Numbered from the stretch's first letter, positions 17,797-27,330 are shown. The stretch is 64,000 nt of DNA from Pseudomonas sp. HN11 (GCF_021390155.1 NZ_CP089985.1:6031501-6095500); one strand, 5' to 3'. The notes: a model not told the origin generated them from the sequence alone. A program made the numbers and translations.

Positions 17797-19172
17797 CGCT
17801 ATCCACGTCTACTAGCCAGCCGTTTCCGGCTGGATCCGGATTAGGTACAGCGGCCTTTGATTGGCTCGAGCTCAAGCGATGAAAGTAGGCCAACGAGCGT
17901 GAAATCCATGTGCGCTGTACATCGCGTCCGCGGTTGGCAGCGATAGCCAGTTTTATCATCTGCGCCTCCAGCTTGAGGCGCCTGGCTGCTTGGACTTTGT
18001 GCTTTTCGATTGTGATCAACGGCCTGCCTGCTTGTCGGGCATTGCAAAAGGTAACGAATCCCCACAGGTTGCCTGCAATACCTGGCTTGATCTTCAAGAG
18101 GCGGTCCACATGACGTTGCTCGAGAACACTCGCTCCCTCTGATCGGGCCAGCAGTAGCAAGTGCGCTGCCGCGTTCAACCTGCCACGCAATGAAGCTAGT
18201 CTCAACCTTCCCATGCTTCAGGGTTGTCAGATAGTCATCCAGCAACGCACGGTCCGCGCCGAACGATATACCTGAAAGGACTTTACGCACCCGTTCATGC
18301 TCAACATGCAGCTCCAGTAACTCATCGTTGATAACGAACTGCTTGGCGAGCTTGTACCAACGAATAGGAGCTCGCGTCCGTCGCAGCCCTTCACATCCGA
18401 TATGCTCCAGTAGTTGTTTGGCTGGTGGCATCCCGGCCCACTGGGCATCAATCACTGCGAAGAATTCAAAATGGCGATGGATGCTCAGGGCCGCACGCTG
18501 ATTCCCACCTTTGGCGGCAAGCCACGCGCCAAATGCCAAGAAGTCGTCTACCACCACCTGAGCACCCAGAGCATTCGCATCTAGCAGCAGGCGTTTTTGA
18601 AACGTCCTCGACCAATAGCAATTTTCACATTCCTTCCCCCGCCCGCCAGGAATTTCACAATGACACTCGGTACAAAGTGAACCGGAGGTCAGCATGCACT
18701 GTCGGCAAATCGCCCTGCCGTCTGCCTGATGTACCAGCTTTCGATACCTGTGACACTGAGGGCACGTTTGCTCATCACACCGGGCGCAACGGGGACAACA
18801 ACGCAATGTGCAATCGTCAATCTGGATACTCACCAAGCGCGTCGACAGTACCGAGCATTTTTCACAAGGACGGGGAGCCTTGAAGTAATGGGCGCAGGAA
18901 TTACATGCCGGACCATAATCCGTCAGCTTACCGACCGGGCGACCAACACGGGCGCACCTGACGCAAGGGCGCGCGCTTAAACATCGACTACATTCAGCCT
19001 GGGGATCGAACACAGGCAAGCGTGAAAAGTTACCGCAGCTCTTACACAGACCTCGCTTAAACAGCCGTGCATAGCACGTCGCGCAATAGCGCTTTGCGGC
19101 GTGCACTCTTTTGGCCTTTGTCATCAACCTGCCGCATTCATCGCACCCGCTAGATTGGTCAAGAGTGGACAT
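17729..19172 (-). pseudogene. Cysteine-rich zinc-ribbon protein, frameshifted
   Basis: The start ATG at 19172 overlaps the tniQ stop, so this is the fifth gene of the transposition operon. Residues 1-200 hold a long series of CxxC pairs (CDECGRLMT, CATCYARL, CKSCGNFS, CVRCARVG, CEKCSVLS, CPRCARC, CPQCHRY, CRQCMLT, CTECHCE, CENCYWS), enough for several zinc ribbons. The remainder resembles the helical region of a DNA-binding or recombinase-like protein. Near 18185-18215 the frame shifts: the original frame runs on as unnatural sequence to 17841, while the next frame continues with AAAHLLLLARSEGASVLE and IKPGIAGNLWGFVTF to a stop at 17729. An intact form would be about 480 residues. Its role in transposition is unknown. 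Confidence 0.65.
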
Positions 19173-20205
19173 AGGCAAATATCTTGCGTTGCAAACGGGT
19201 CCACTCACGTACCACCGTTTTCCGGTTTGAATGCCAGTGGCGATCCGTCGGTGAAGCTTTATGGGTAAGGGTAGCCGCAGCTGAACACAACATCCCAGCC
19301 ATTGTTCCGATCGCAGTTCTTTTGCAGTTTCGTCCGAATATAGACGCGGGCAAGCGGTGTCTCGCGATTACCTGCGCGACCTGGTCAGGAGAGTGCGCGA
19401 CCAATGGGGCCAACCACGCCATGAGTTGCATTCGCTCGCTTACCTCCAGCAACTCCATGGGTAGGCCGCTACTCACTTTGTGCCCGGATCCGAGCTCAAC
19501 CCCCAGCTGACTCAGCAAGTTCAGCGTAGGCGCACTACGGCTGCGCAATGCGTACCGCAACAGCGACACCAGCAGATAGGCGTATTCAAACCACTCTTGC
19601 GCTGAGTCAGAACGGCCATAAAGCTGATTGTCCGCCATTGACTGCAGAACCAGTGCATTAGGGAGGCAGGGTTCTAGCTCTGATACAGACCCCAAGATTG
19701 CACCGCATGCATGGCAGGTGGAACAGTTGATTGCGGGCGGGACGAGCAGGTGAGGCTGGACAGGTGCATGGCACCGGGGGCATCGACTGGACAAACTACA
19801 GCCATGAATCGGGCAACCGGTATACCAGGCATAACGCCCTTGGAATCGCAGATAAGGTATCTCCTCTGCAAAGCACATCGGGCAATACTGAAGTCCGCAG
19901 GAATGCCGTCGGTTACGCATGCCTAACGAGAGTAACCAGCGGGTATTGGCATGTCTGACATCAACGCCGGAAAGGGTCTTGATCGCACTCTTGAACCGGT
20001 TCGCTGATAAAGCAACGCCCGGAAAATCCGCGCTATCAAACTGCCGCAGAAAACGCTCATCCAGTCCGCAATCCAGATCCTTTGTCCATAAACGTGCGCC
20101 TGGCCAGAGCGCTCCGCAAAAAGCCAACGGCGCGCAACCATGGGCAAGCGCATTACGGAGGAGCCACGAGGTAAGCAGCTCATCGTTCTGGATCGGTTGA
20201 TACAT
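19159..20205 (-). CDS. tniQ: TniQ family target-selection protein (TnsD-like)
   Basis: A 348-residue TniQ protein. The start at 20205 (MYQPIQNDELLTSWLLRNAL) is preferred because it begins the TniQ domain exactly and lies 11 bases past tnsC. Zinc-binding residues are visible in YCPMCFAEE, the GCPIHGCSLSSRCPRCHAP segment and NCSTCHACG. TniQ/TnsD proteins bind the attachment site and recruit TnsC. As the only TniQ here it is the best candidate for recognising comM. It is shorter than Tn7 TnsD. It is followed, with overlap, by the zinc-ribbon gene. Confidence 0.9.
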   Translation of the reverse strand: MYQPIQNDELLTSWLLRNALAHGCAPLAFCGALWPGARLWTKDLDCGLDERFLRQFDSADFPGVALSANRFKSAIKTLSGVDVRHANTRWLLSLGMRNRRHSCGLQYCPMCFAEEIPYLRFQGRYAWYTGCPIHGCSLSSRCPRCHAPVQPHLLVPPAINCSTCHACGAILGSVSELEPCLPNALVLQSMADNQLYGRSDSAQEWFEYAYLLVSLLRYALRSRSAPTLNLLSQLGVELGSGHKVSSGLPMELLEVSERMQLMAWLAPLVAHSPDQVAQVIARHRLPASIFGRNCKRTAIGTMAGMLCSAAATLTHKASPTDRHWHSNRKTVVREWTRLQRKIFAYVHS

Positions 20206-20216
20206 CGGCCAACGGT

Positions 20217-21104
20217 TCACACCCGCTCCCGGATCCCGCGCGTAGGCTGCAGCCAAGCATGCTTTTCAATGGTGGATTTAGTGATCTTCTCGCTGCCCGT
20301 GATGATCGCGTCCTTGGCACATTCCATGAGCAAGCGATGAAGATCACCTGTGTTCCCGCCCGAAATCGAGTGTAAAGCCAGCGCAAGCTCAGGTTTGCTG
20401 AGCACGGAAGCCTGTCGCAGAGGAAGAATCGACTCAAAAGATCTGATCAAGCGCTGAAACTCTGGAGACGGCTCCCAGCGGCGAAGAGCAACCACATCAA
20501 AACGACTGGCGTGCTGCGGATCGGTGTGCAGCACCCGAACGGCATCAGAGGTACCAACACCTACGATCGGTATGGCCAGGGTGTTACACAGCAGCTTGAG
20601 AGCGTTCATGACCTCCCTTTGCTTGATCGCCGAGCCGGTCAGGAGCGAATGAAACTCATCGATCACCAACAGGCGAACATGGCACGAGCGGAACATGTGA
20701 ACCACCTGGTAGCGCAATTTTGCTGTGGCATCACTGGCACGGTAAGGCGCCCAAAAACTCTCAAGAATCGAGATGTAGAGCCCTTTCTCATCAGCCGCGG
20801 GAGGAGACTCCACCAAAATCACGGGTTTGACAGGCTCACTCTGGGCGTTCACATAGCCTTGGCCGTACAGCTCCACAAATCGCCGAATAATGGTCGTCTT
20901 GCCATTGTTGGAGTCCCCGACCAGCAACAGATTCGGCATTCGCGGACGAGAGGGGATCGTCAGTAGCGCCCTCATGGCACTAATGATGTCGTGCGCGGCG
21001 GGGTACCCAATCCACCTGGGCTCCTGAATAAACCGGATACGTTCGTCATCAGACAGGCTCATGACGGCACGAAAATCTGGATGAATGTGCGGGTAATCGC
21101 TCAT
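20217..21104 (-). CDS. tniB: TnsC/TniB-type AAA+ transposition regulator
   Basis: A 295-residue AAA+ ATPase. Walker A is LLLVGDSNNGKTTI (residues 60-73) and Walker B is VRLLVIDEFHSLL (about 143-155). A sensor region IVGVGTSDAVRVL follows, then a DNA-damage-like QxxR segment. TnsC links the target-site protein to the TnsA-TnsB transposase and enforces target immunity. Its start overlaps the tniA stop by 4 bases, and it precedes tniQ, the typical Tn7-type order. Confidence 0.95.
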   Translation of the reverse strand: MSDYPHIHPDFRAVMSLSDDERIRFIQEPRWIGYPAAHDIISAMRALLTIPSRPRMPNLLLVGDSNNGKTTIIRRFVELYGQGYVNAQSEPVKPVILVESPPAADEKGLYISILESFWAPYRASDATAKLRYQVVHMFRSCHVRLLVIDEFHSLLTGSAIKQREVMNALKLLCNTLAIPIVGVGTSDAVRVLHTDPQHASRFDVVALRRWEPSPEFQRLIRSFESILPLRQASVLSKPELALALHSISGGNTGDLHRLLMECAKDAIITGSEKITKSTIEKHAWLQPTRGIRERV

Positions 21105-23023
21105 AGGATTTCCTCAAACACCTCGTCCATATCGTCGAGCAATCCCAGCAAACCGTGGGGAACGATCGTTTTTGGCTCTAGGGGTGCTGGAGCAGCGGGC
21201 GCTGCGGGCGTTTTGTTTGTTTGATGAATTTTCTGTCGCTGGGCCAATCGACGCGTCTTTTTGGTGTGGGTCTTGGCGCTTTCCACCAGCTCGCGGTTCT
21301 CCATGATCAGCCGCTTGATGAGGTCATCGTCGATATTGGCCAGCCCTCGCTCGACGGCCTGCTTCTTGGCTGCGCGAAACTCCCACACACTGGTCGCAGG
21401 GAAGGACTGATTGGCTACAGGGATCTTGAAGTACTGCTTTAGGTGCGGATCGTAAAACCAGAGCTGGCTGATATCGCGTGGATCACGCCGAAAGATAAAT
21501 TTTCGCGTCTTACCCGACTCGTCCTTGGCGTTTATCCACGGTCTCAGCGCTTCGGAGTAGTACGTCACATCGAGCTCCACGCCGTAGTGCTGGACGGTTC
21601 GCTCATAAGCGGGCAGGAAGTCTCGTTGAATGGTGAAAGGGTCTGCTGGCCGCGGAGGCATGCCAATCGCTGGAGTGTCATCACGCCCTCCAAAAATGCC
21701 GACATTCCACTTGTGAAGCGGACTCATGAAGATCTTCGAGTGATACTTGGCGTTGTACTTGAGAATTTCTCGTACCAGCCAGACTTCAAACTCCGAAACG
21801 GTCAGCGCGGCCTGGGCGTCGGAGTCGATGCCTTCGCGCTGCTGGATATTGCTGAAAGTGGTGCCAGGCAGGCCATGAACGGCCTGCATAAACTTGCCCA
21901 TCAGCCGTTCGATATGACCGCCGTACTTTGGCCGCTTGATGGGGCGGAATCGGTTCTCAATCCCGTAGTTAGAGCAGGACCTGCGCAGGCTTTCAGATCT
22001 GAAGTCAGCACCGTTGTCGCTGTGCAAAATGCGAGGAAAGCCCCAGACAGGCCAATCACCTTCGATGCCGTGCGCAAGCAACCATTCTTCCTTGGGAATA
22101 ATCGAATGCGCCACGCACATGGCGACGGAGATTACCGAGGGCGCGTCGATCGCCAGGTAGTAGCCCGTGATCATTCTTGAATGTACGTCGATGGCCAGTG
22201 TCAGCCAGAGACGCCCGATGGATTTACGATGCACGTCGTCGACGACCATTACATCGATCGGCGTATGGTCAATCTGGACAATCGCGAGCGGGTAATCGGC
22301 GCCGGGAAACGCGCCAGGGGAAGGGGTGTATGCGTTGCGTGCTTTATCTGCAAATCCCCGACCACGAAGAAATTGCTTATCAGTGATACGGCTAATGCGC
22401 TGACGAATAGTCCACTCGGCCACCATGGGAACACCGCGTGCTTCGGCACGAATGCGAAATTCACTGACCGCCTTGCTGACTGTGGGACGTGTCTTGCTGA
22501 GATAATAATCGTGAATCACCTCATCGATGAGCGTATCGGCCTCGGCTGGAATACGGACGTTGCCAGCCTGCCAGCCGCGTTTTCTTGGAATTAGGGCCAA
22601 CAATTCTCCCCAGCTTTTGTAACGGTCCATCCAGCGGTAGATCGTCGCACTATTCACCTGGTACAGCAGCGCGCGAGTCTTGATCTCAGCCTTGGTTCGA
22701 ACAACGTCTCCAAGCAATGGCTCAATGGCCTCAAATCGCTTCCTCGCAATCGCCCATTGCTCGTCGGTGATGCTTTCCGTGTCGTAATTGACATAGAGGC
22801 CGTCCAGTCGCTCCTGGGCAACCGGTTTGAGGCCTTCGACCGGCAACGCCGAGGCGCGGCCGCTGTATACGTCAATTCCGACCACCGTCTTGAAGTCCAG
22901 TACCTGGTTGATTCGGTAGACGTCTTCGCCATAACGAACAAATGCATTTCGCTCGAGGGAAACACGTGCGCGATCAGGCACAAAAGCCTGAGGTTTTTCC
23001 TCGTGAGTATTTGTCTTGTTCAT
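21101..23023 (-). CDS. tniA: TnsB/TniA-type DDE transposase
   Basis: A 640-residue transposase of the retroviral-integrase (rve)/Mu type. N-terminal helix-turn-helix domains (about 100-220, with ATIYRWMDRYKSWGELLALI) bind the repeats in the transposon ends. The catalytic triad is readable as Asp252 (VQIDHTPID), Asp336 (LHSDNGADF) and Glu372 (GGHIERLMG). A Mu-type C-terminal beta barrel follows, then a basic tail with a proline/alanine-rich linker that should contact TnsC. TnsB cuts the 3' ends and joins them to target DNA. Four-base overlaps at both ends couple it to tnsA and tnsC. Confidence 0.96.
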   Translation of the reverse strand: MNKTNTHEEKPQAFVPDRARVSLERNAFVRYGEDVYRINQVLDFKTVVGIDVYSGRASALPVEGLKPVAQERLDGLYVNYDTESITDEQWAIARKRFEAIEPLLGDVVRTKAEIKTRALLYQVNSATIYRWMDRYKSWGELLALIPRKRGWQAGNVRIPAEADTLIDEVIHDYYLSKTRPTVSKAVSEFRIRAEARGVPMVAEWTIRQRISRITDKQFLRGRGFADKARNAYTPSPGAFPGADYPLAIVQIDHTPIDVMVVDDVHRKSIGRLWLTLAIDVHSRMITGYYLAIDAPSVISVAMCVAHSIIPKEEWLLAHGIEGDWPVWGFPRILHSDNGADFRSESLRRSCSNYGIENRFRPIKRPKYGGHIERLMGKFMQAVHGLPGTTFSNIQQREGIDSDAQAALTVSEFEVWLVREILKYNAKYHSKIFMSPLHKWNVGIFGGRDDTPAIGMPPRPADPFTIQRDFLPAYERTVQHYGVELDVTYYSEALRPWINAKDESGKTRKFIFRRDPRDISQLWFYDPHLKQYFKIPVANQSFPATSVWEFRAAKKQAVERGLANIDDDLIKRLIMENRELVESAKTHTKKTRRLAQRQKIHQTNKTPAAPAAPAPLEPKTIVPHGLLGLLDDMDEVFEEIL

Positions 23024-23712
23024 GGCGAGGGGATCCAGACATCCAGAAAATCGTTCAGCGGCTGACGGATGTCGCAGTCGAGTTGACGCGTCGCGATCAG
23101 GTGCCAGATGTGACTGATGCCGCGCCCGCGGTAGATGCCGGCAAAATGAATCGCCAGCAAGTAGTGCACCGGCACTGATCCGGCCTCACGAACCGTTTGA
23201 ACAACCCATTCACTCTCCTCACGTGAGAAGTCCATCGCTTTGTAGCGGTCGAGGAACTGGATGTTGGCAAAGCCCGTGTCACGAATTCGGGACTCGTCGT
23301 AAATGTGGAACGCCCATCCTTGTTCCCGCGCATATCGCCAGGCGGCTTTCCATTTCGGCAGCCATTTGCGCCAGTTTTTAACCCAGAGGTCGCGAGGTTT
23401 GACCTCGACCAGTAAAGGCACCGGGTAGTTACCAAACTGACAGTCACACAGTTGATAGTTGATGAGGAAATCAGGCGTGTAGGTATGGATGCGCGCGCCG
23501 TCACCGTGAAAAGGGATTTGAACCGGCTGCGCGATAACGTCACACACATGGCTGGAAAATGTCATTCGCGCAAGGAAATCACGCTCGAGCAACGACTCAT
23601 AGGGAATGCCATCGCCATTACGCAGCGGATAGGTGCCGGAAAGGCTTCGTCTCGTCGGCGCAATTGGCCGCGTCTGCTGGTGGGCGACGACGGGAATACT
23701 GTGGGTCTGCAT
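23020..23712 (-). CDS. tnsA: TnsA endonuclease
   Basis: A 230-residue TnsA-family nuclease that cuts the 5' ends so that the element moves by cut-and-paste. The start at 23712 (MQTHSIPVVAHQQ) is preferred; an in-frame ATG at 23841 adds an unlikely arginine-rich leader. The restriction-endonuclease-like site is visible: Glu39/Glu43 in YESLLERDF, Asp81 in TYTPDFLI, and Glu103-x-Lys105 in LLVEVKPRD. A C-terminal winged-helix region follows. First gene of the tnsA-tnsB-tnsC-tniQ operon. Note that 13 kb of cargo separates it from the right end, unlike Tn7. Confidence 0.93.
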   Translation of the reverse strand: MQTHSIPVVAHQQTRPIAPTRRSLSGTYPLRNGDGIPYESLLERDFLARMTFSSHVCDVIAQPVQIPFHGDGARIHTYTPDFLINYQLCDCQFGNYPVPLLVEVKPRDLWVKNWRKWLPKWKAAWRYAREQGWAFHIYDESRIRDTGFANIQFLDRYKAMDFSREESEWVVQTVREAGSVPVHYLLAIHFAGIYRGRGISHIWHLIATRQLDCDIRQPLNDFLDVWIPSP

Positions 23713-23881
23713 GATGTTCACCTGGTCAACCGAATTCCAGGAATCATGCTTTGAGTGTAGGCCAAAAATGTCGGCAATTCGGCCCCGTTCAGGGGGCGAA
23801 GCGTTGCGCGAACGAGAAATTTCGCCGCCCCAAGAAGGCACGCCTGACCCGAAATTCTAGGAGGCCTACGGCGTAGGAGCG

Positions 23882-25171
23882 TCAGCGAGTGAAAAACATG
23901 GTCCGCTGCAGGGAAGGAATAATGATGTCACTTGATTTTATGCTGCTGCCCTTGCGTCGCTTCGTTCGACTGTTCTTATCAAAGACCTCAATGTCGCCAT
24001 TCATGATCGGACCGTGCAAGGACTGTTTTACGATGGCCTCATCCGCCATCGTGTGGTTGGCCATACCCATCATCATCTGTTCGAAGGACAATTGCGGTTG
24101 ATCGTAGATCTTCCTTGGCAGCACCTCAGAGAGCTCCACTTCAATGCGTTTGCTCGTAACACCACAAAAATTATGCTCCTCTCCAAATCCGAACGCGTGT
24201 TGATCCGTAATCTGGATATCTTTATTGGTGTCATAGCCCACAAAAAGTGACGGCGTCATGGAGTGGGAAAAGTTGTTGCCATATCTCCAATGAATTTCTT
24301 TCATCACCGCGTTGGCGCGGTAGCTCTTCGCCAAATGGATAAACCAATAGGCTCGCGGATTCGGCCCACCAGGAGTAATGAAGAAAACGGTCATGAAATC
24401 AGCACCGCTTTCTTTCAAGATCCCCTCTGCAAGAAACCGCTGAATCAAATGCTGCCACTCGTGACGCATGGTGGCTTTAAAAGATCGCAGCTTTTCCCAA
24501 GGAATATACTTCTCCAAATCGATATTTTGTAATGCCTTCTTGTTTTCATCCCGCTCGGAGAGGTAGTCGATAAGGCTATCAACATTGAAAGTCAATAGAA
24601 CTTCAGCATTCGTCAAACTATTGAAAATAGTTCGTATGCTAGAGAAAGGTACATCTTTGTAGGCGTATTGATCAAGCAAAAACAATGAGCGCTCGGAAAA
24701 CTTGAAATCCTTTATCTTTTTAATAACGCTCGGAAGCGCATTCGTAAATCTCGCGCGAAGAGCGTAAATATCTTTATCCAAGCGATGGCCATGCCCTTTG
24801 GTGGCAAGTACGGCTTTCAAGTAATCAATATTGGCCTTTTTGATATCTATGAAAAAATACTGCGCCAATACTTCCCGCGGCATGTTTCTCTGAATATTTA
24901 TCTCAGCGACAGTTTCTTGAACTGCCTCTAGCGCGATAATGGGTGAGCCGTAGTGGTCACGACGCCCCAAATCATCTTTATAGACGCCTCCACCGCAAAA
25001 GCCATCGACGATATTAATGCCAATGCGCGGAATCATTTGATTACTCATGACCACCGTGATGTACGAACGGATATAGTCATGAATAATCTGATGTTTTATT
25101 TTGCTATGAGGGTCTATGTTCGGATAGATACCAGCCGACAAATCCCATTTGTATTTTTCGTCCTTGGCCAC
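23882..25171 (-). CDS. Three-Cys-motif partner protein TcmP (copy 1)
   Basis: A 429-residue protein starting at GTG (AAAAGGA nearby). It fits the TcmP family, whose genes accompany Gp37/Gp68 three-Cys-motif proteins. A Rossmann-type methyltransferase-like core is suggested by IVDGFCGGGVY (glycine-rich loop, residues 53-63), an acidic loop in YFFIDIKKAN, and SLFLLDQYAYKDVP in the DPFGY-like position. The C-terminal half is family-specific; the extreme C-terminus is basic. It begins 16 bases after its Gp37/Gp68 partner. Chemistry and role are not established. Confidence 0.85.
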   Translation of the reverse strand: MAKDEKYKWDLSAGIYPNIDPHSKIKHQIIHDYIRSYITVVMSNQMIPRIGINIVDGFCGGGVYKDDLGRRDHYGSPIIALEAVQETVAEINIQRNMPREVLAQYFFIDIKKANIDYLKAVLATKGHGHRLDKDIYALRARFTNALPSVIKKIKDFKFSERSLFLLDQYAYKDVPFSSIRTIFNSLTNAEVLLTFNVDSLIDYLSERDENKKALQNIDLEKYIPWEKLRSFKATMRHEWQHLIQRFLAEGILKESGADFMTVFFITPGGPNPRAYWFIHLAKSYRANAVMKEIHWRYGNNFSHSMTPSLFVGYDTNKDIQITDQHAFGFGEEHNFCGVTSKRIEVELSEVLPRKIYDQPQLSFEQMMMGMANHTMADEAIVKQSLHGPIMNGDIEVFDKNSRTKRRKGSSIKSSDIIIPSLQRTMFFTR

Positions 25172-25187
25172 GCGAAATCCTTTTAGC

Positions 25188-25931
25188 TCAGGCTAGGTTT
25201 AGCAAGGGAATTTCATCCCAAGTCTGACCGTTCAATAGGCGGCCATTGGCTTTCTTGGATCGTTTTACTCCGTCAGCGCCCCAGCCACCCCACTGCTTGA
25301 AGAAGAAAGCAGAACCGGAGGCATCGCATTGACGGTGGATGTTGTCGACCCATTCCTGCTGCATTGGGCGCGCCTTCGCACCTGATTCACCCCCGACAAT
25401 CACCCAATGAATATCCGTCAGGTCAATCTCGCCCAAGTCTTCCAATAAAGGCTCCGCTGACAGAAAGCGGATGGTGGCATCAACCTTACGCAGACAATCA
25501 ATACGCGGCACCCCGTAGGCCTTGTCCTCTACCGAAACACCTAACCAGGCATTGGTCGGCGTTTCTCGCGTGCTGAAATACTCAGCCAGGCGCTCAGCTC
25601 GTTTGGTCAGGATCTGAAACGTATGCTGAGAGGCACGCTGGATCACTTCGAAGACCTGATCGATATAAGCATCAGGCACCTGCTCGTGGAAGAGGTCAGA
25701 CATGGAGTTAACGAAGTAAATCGTCGGCTTCTTGCGCAGAAGAGGCTCTTGAAGCTTTTCTGGACGCAGGCTCAACCGAAAGCCATTCTCGTAGCCAGGT
25801 GTGCCCATCGCCTGCAGGCGGTGAGCCATGTTCTCGGCGTAGCAATGTTTGCAGCCTGGTGAGACCTTGGTGCAACCCACCACCGGGTTCCAAGTCATCT
25901 CGGTCCACTCAATGCTTGTTTGGGTACTCAT
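25188..25931 (-). CDS. Phage Gp37/Gp68 family (DUF5131) three-Cys-motif protein
   Basis: A 247-residue protein; the start at 25931 is preceded by GAAAGGAGCGACAGTGCA. The N-terminus SIEWTEMTWNPVVGCTKVSP and then GCKHCYAENMA gives a C-x6-C-x2-C motif like a radical-SAM cluster site. FVNSMSDLFHEQVPD and a WVIVGGESG strand are hallmarks of the family, which belongs to the radical-SAM-like proteins found in phages and islands. It is sandwiched between two TcmP genes and has a promoter-like sequence with an overlapping palindrome just upstream. Confidence 0.93.
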   Translation of the reverse strand: MSTQTSIEWTEMTWNPVVGCTKVSPGCKHCYAENMAHRLQAMGTPGYENGFRLSLRPEKLQEPLLRKKPTIYFVNSMSDLFHEQVPDAYIDQVFEVIQRASQHTFQILTKRAERLAEYFSTRETPTNAWLGVSVEDKAYGVPRIDCLRKVDATIRFLSAEPLLEDLGEIDLTDIHWVIVGGESGAKARPMQQEWVDNIHRQCDASGSAFFFKQWGGWGADGVKRSKKANGRLLNGQTWDEIPLLNLA

Positions 25932-25956
25932 TGCACTGTCGCTCCTTTCGTGCGCG

Positions 25957-25986
25957 ATATTAGTAAGATGCCGCAAGATATGTCAA
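25957..25986 (-). promoter_or_regulatory. Sigma-70-type promoter of the Gp37/Gp68-TcmP operon
   Basis: On the minus strand TTGACA and TAATAT are separated by 18 bases and sit 26 bases upstream of the start codon. The match to consensus is strong. Confidence 0.6.
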
Positions 25987-25994
25987 ATTGACAT
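25980..25994. promoter_or_regulatory. Operator-like palindrome over the -35 box
   Basis: ATGTCAAATTGACAT is a 7-base perfect inverted repeat around one central base. It covers the TTGACA of the promoter and so could be a repressor site. No repressor gene is evident in the cluster. Confidence 0.45.
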
Positions 25995-26172
25995 CACTCA
26001 GCGTTTCTGACTTCACCCCATACTATCTTTTCGATTTATATATTCAGTGAAAATCTTAGCCCAATCGTAGCTCGATTTAAAAAAACGCAAGAATGACGTG
26101 ATTTTTCGACTGACATGCCTTCAATTATCATATCAAGTGTTTCCTAAATATCGCCATATATTCCCTCACTGG

Positions 26173-27330
26173 TCAGTCATTAAGGATCCAGCGCTCACTT
26201 TTTCGAGGCCAATCGGGCTTAACCGGAAATTTGCTCCGCCTGGCAATATTTGCATCAAGATTTAGGATTCGGCCTTCTTTTGCCAATTCCTTAAAGGCCA
26301 GCTGAAGATCGGTCGGATAATAATCAGTCTGTATGAGAAATTCTGACCAGCAGTCGTAATCTATCAGCAGAGGTTTTTTTGACAGTCTCGTCAGAAGAAA
26401 CTCTTTTGCTGCCAGTCGATTGTCTTTGATTTTTTCAACAGGCTGTAGAGCTTGGTCCGAGCCGAACAAATCGCCGATGGGAGATTTGCTGATTTGTGCT
26501 CGAACCTTCGACTCAAAGTGGCTGATGCGCTGAACCATCTCCATTTCTTCAGCTGCTTGTTTGAACTTGATAATGCCCAGAGGATGCCTAGTCAGATATA
26601 CCAAGAAATAAAGCACCCGCTCCATGCCTGGGCGCTCAACTGATACATATGCCGTCTTTCCACCATACAAGTCCCCAATGACCTCGCGATACTGAGCAAT
26701 TACCAGCGACTGCCGTTCGGATGAGGTTTCATTTCCAGTTAAAACAACCGGCCTTCCTAAAAGTTCTTCAACATCTGCTTGATGCGGCTTCATCGACATA
26801 GCGCGGTTGAAGAAGTCGTACATCAAGTTAATGAGGAACTCGACTTTATTCAGTGCCAAGAGCGGGGCCAGAACTGGCGCGCTGATTACAGTTTTCCAAC
26901 CCTTGGGATCAATAAAGAAAAACGTGAAATTGCCTGACGCCCACTGAACGATGTCATCGATCTTGCTGGTGTAGTCACCTTGAATGCAGGAGGCGTCTAC
27001 AGAAGCCTGCTTGTTCCCAGCGAGGAACGCTTCGAGCTTTCCGAAGGCTTTTTTGTCCTTCTCGATGTAAAGCGCGCGAAATTTTACATTGGCGCCAAAC
27101 TTAGATTTCAGCGTCTCTGCACATTCCCTCATCTGACGAAGCGAAATACCGATGGAGGTGTCTTTTAAATCATCCGACTCCTCTGCCCACGGACCCGCGA
27201 AGCAGTCAACGTAATTGATGACGGTTTCCTTGCGCCCGATGATCATGAATAAGCACTGAAGGTACGTCTTCAGAATCGTGTGTTTGACGTATGCCTGCTC
27301 GCGGCCATGATATTCCTTAGGTATTGGCAA
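26173..27330 (-). CDS. Three-Cys-motif partner protein TcmP (copy 2)
   Basis: A 385-residue protein starting at TTG with GGAGTG six bases upstream. It is a second, divergent TcmP: VINYVDCFAGPWAEES is the glycine-rich loop, FRALYIEKDKKAF the acidic loop, and FTFFFIDPKGWKTV the DPxG motif, all in methyltransferase-like order. The C-terminal part (from about 300) has a winged-helix-like pattern. It lies 241 bases upstream of the Gp37/Gp68 gene in the same direction. Whether both TcmP copies use the same partner is unknown. Confidence 0.85.
   Translation of the reverse strand: MPIPKEYHGREQAYVKHTILKTYLQCLFMIIGRKETVINYVDCFAGPWAEESDDLKDTSIGISLRQMRECAETLKSKFGANVKFRALYIEKDKKAFGKLEAFLAGNKQASVDASCIQGDYTSKIDDIVQWASGNFTFFFIDPKGWKTVISAPVLAPLLALNKVEFLINLMYDFFNRAMSMKPHQADVEELLGRPVVLTGNETSSERQSLVIAQYREVIGDLYGGKTAYVSVERPGMERVLYFLVYLTRHPLGIIKFKQAAEEMEMVQRISHFESKVRAQISKSPIGDLFGSDQALQPVEKIKDNRLAAKEFLLTRLSKKPLLIDYDCWSEFLIQTDYYPTDLQLAFKELAKEGRILNLDANIARRSKFPVKPDWPRKSERWILND

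Noticed and set aside
23713..23880. TGTCGGCAATTCGG at about 23767 considered as an internal transposon end
   Set aside because: Only the first six bases match the left end; no GCGACT-type repeats and no 5-base duplication are seen there.
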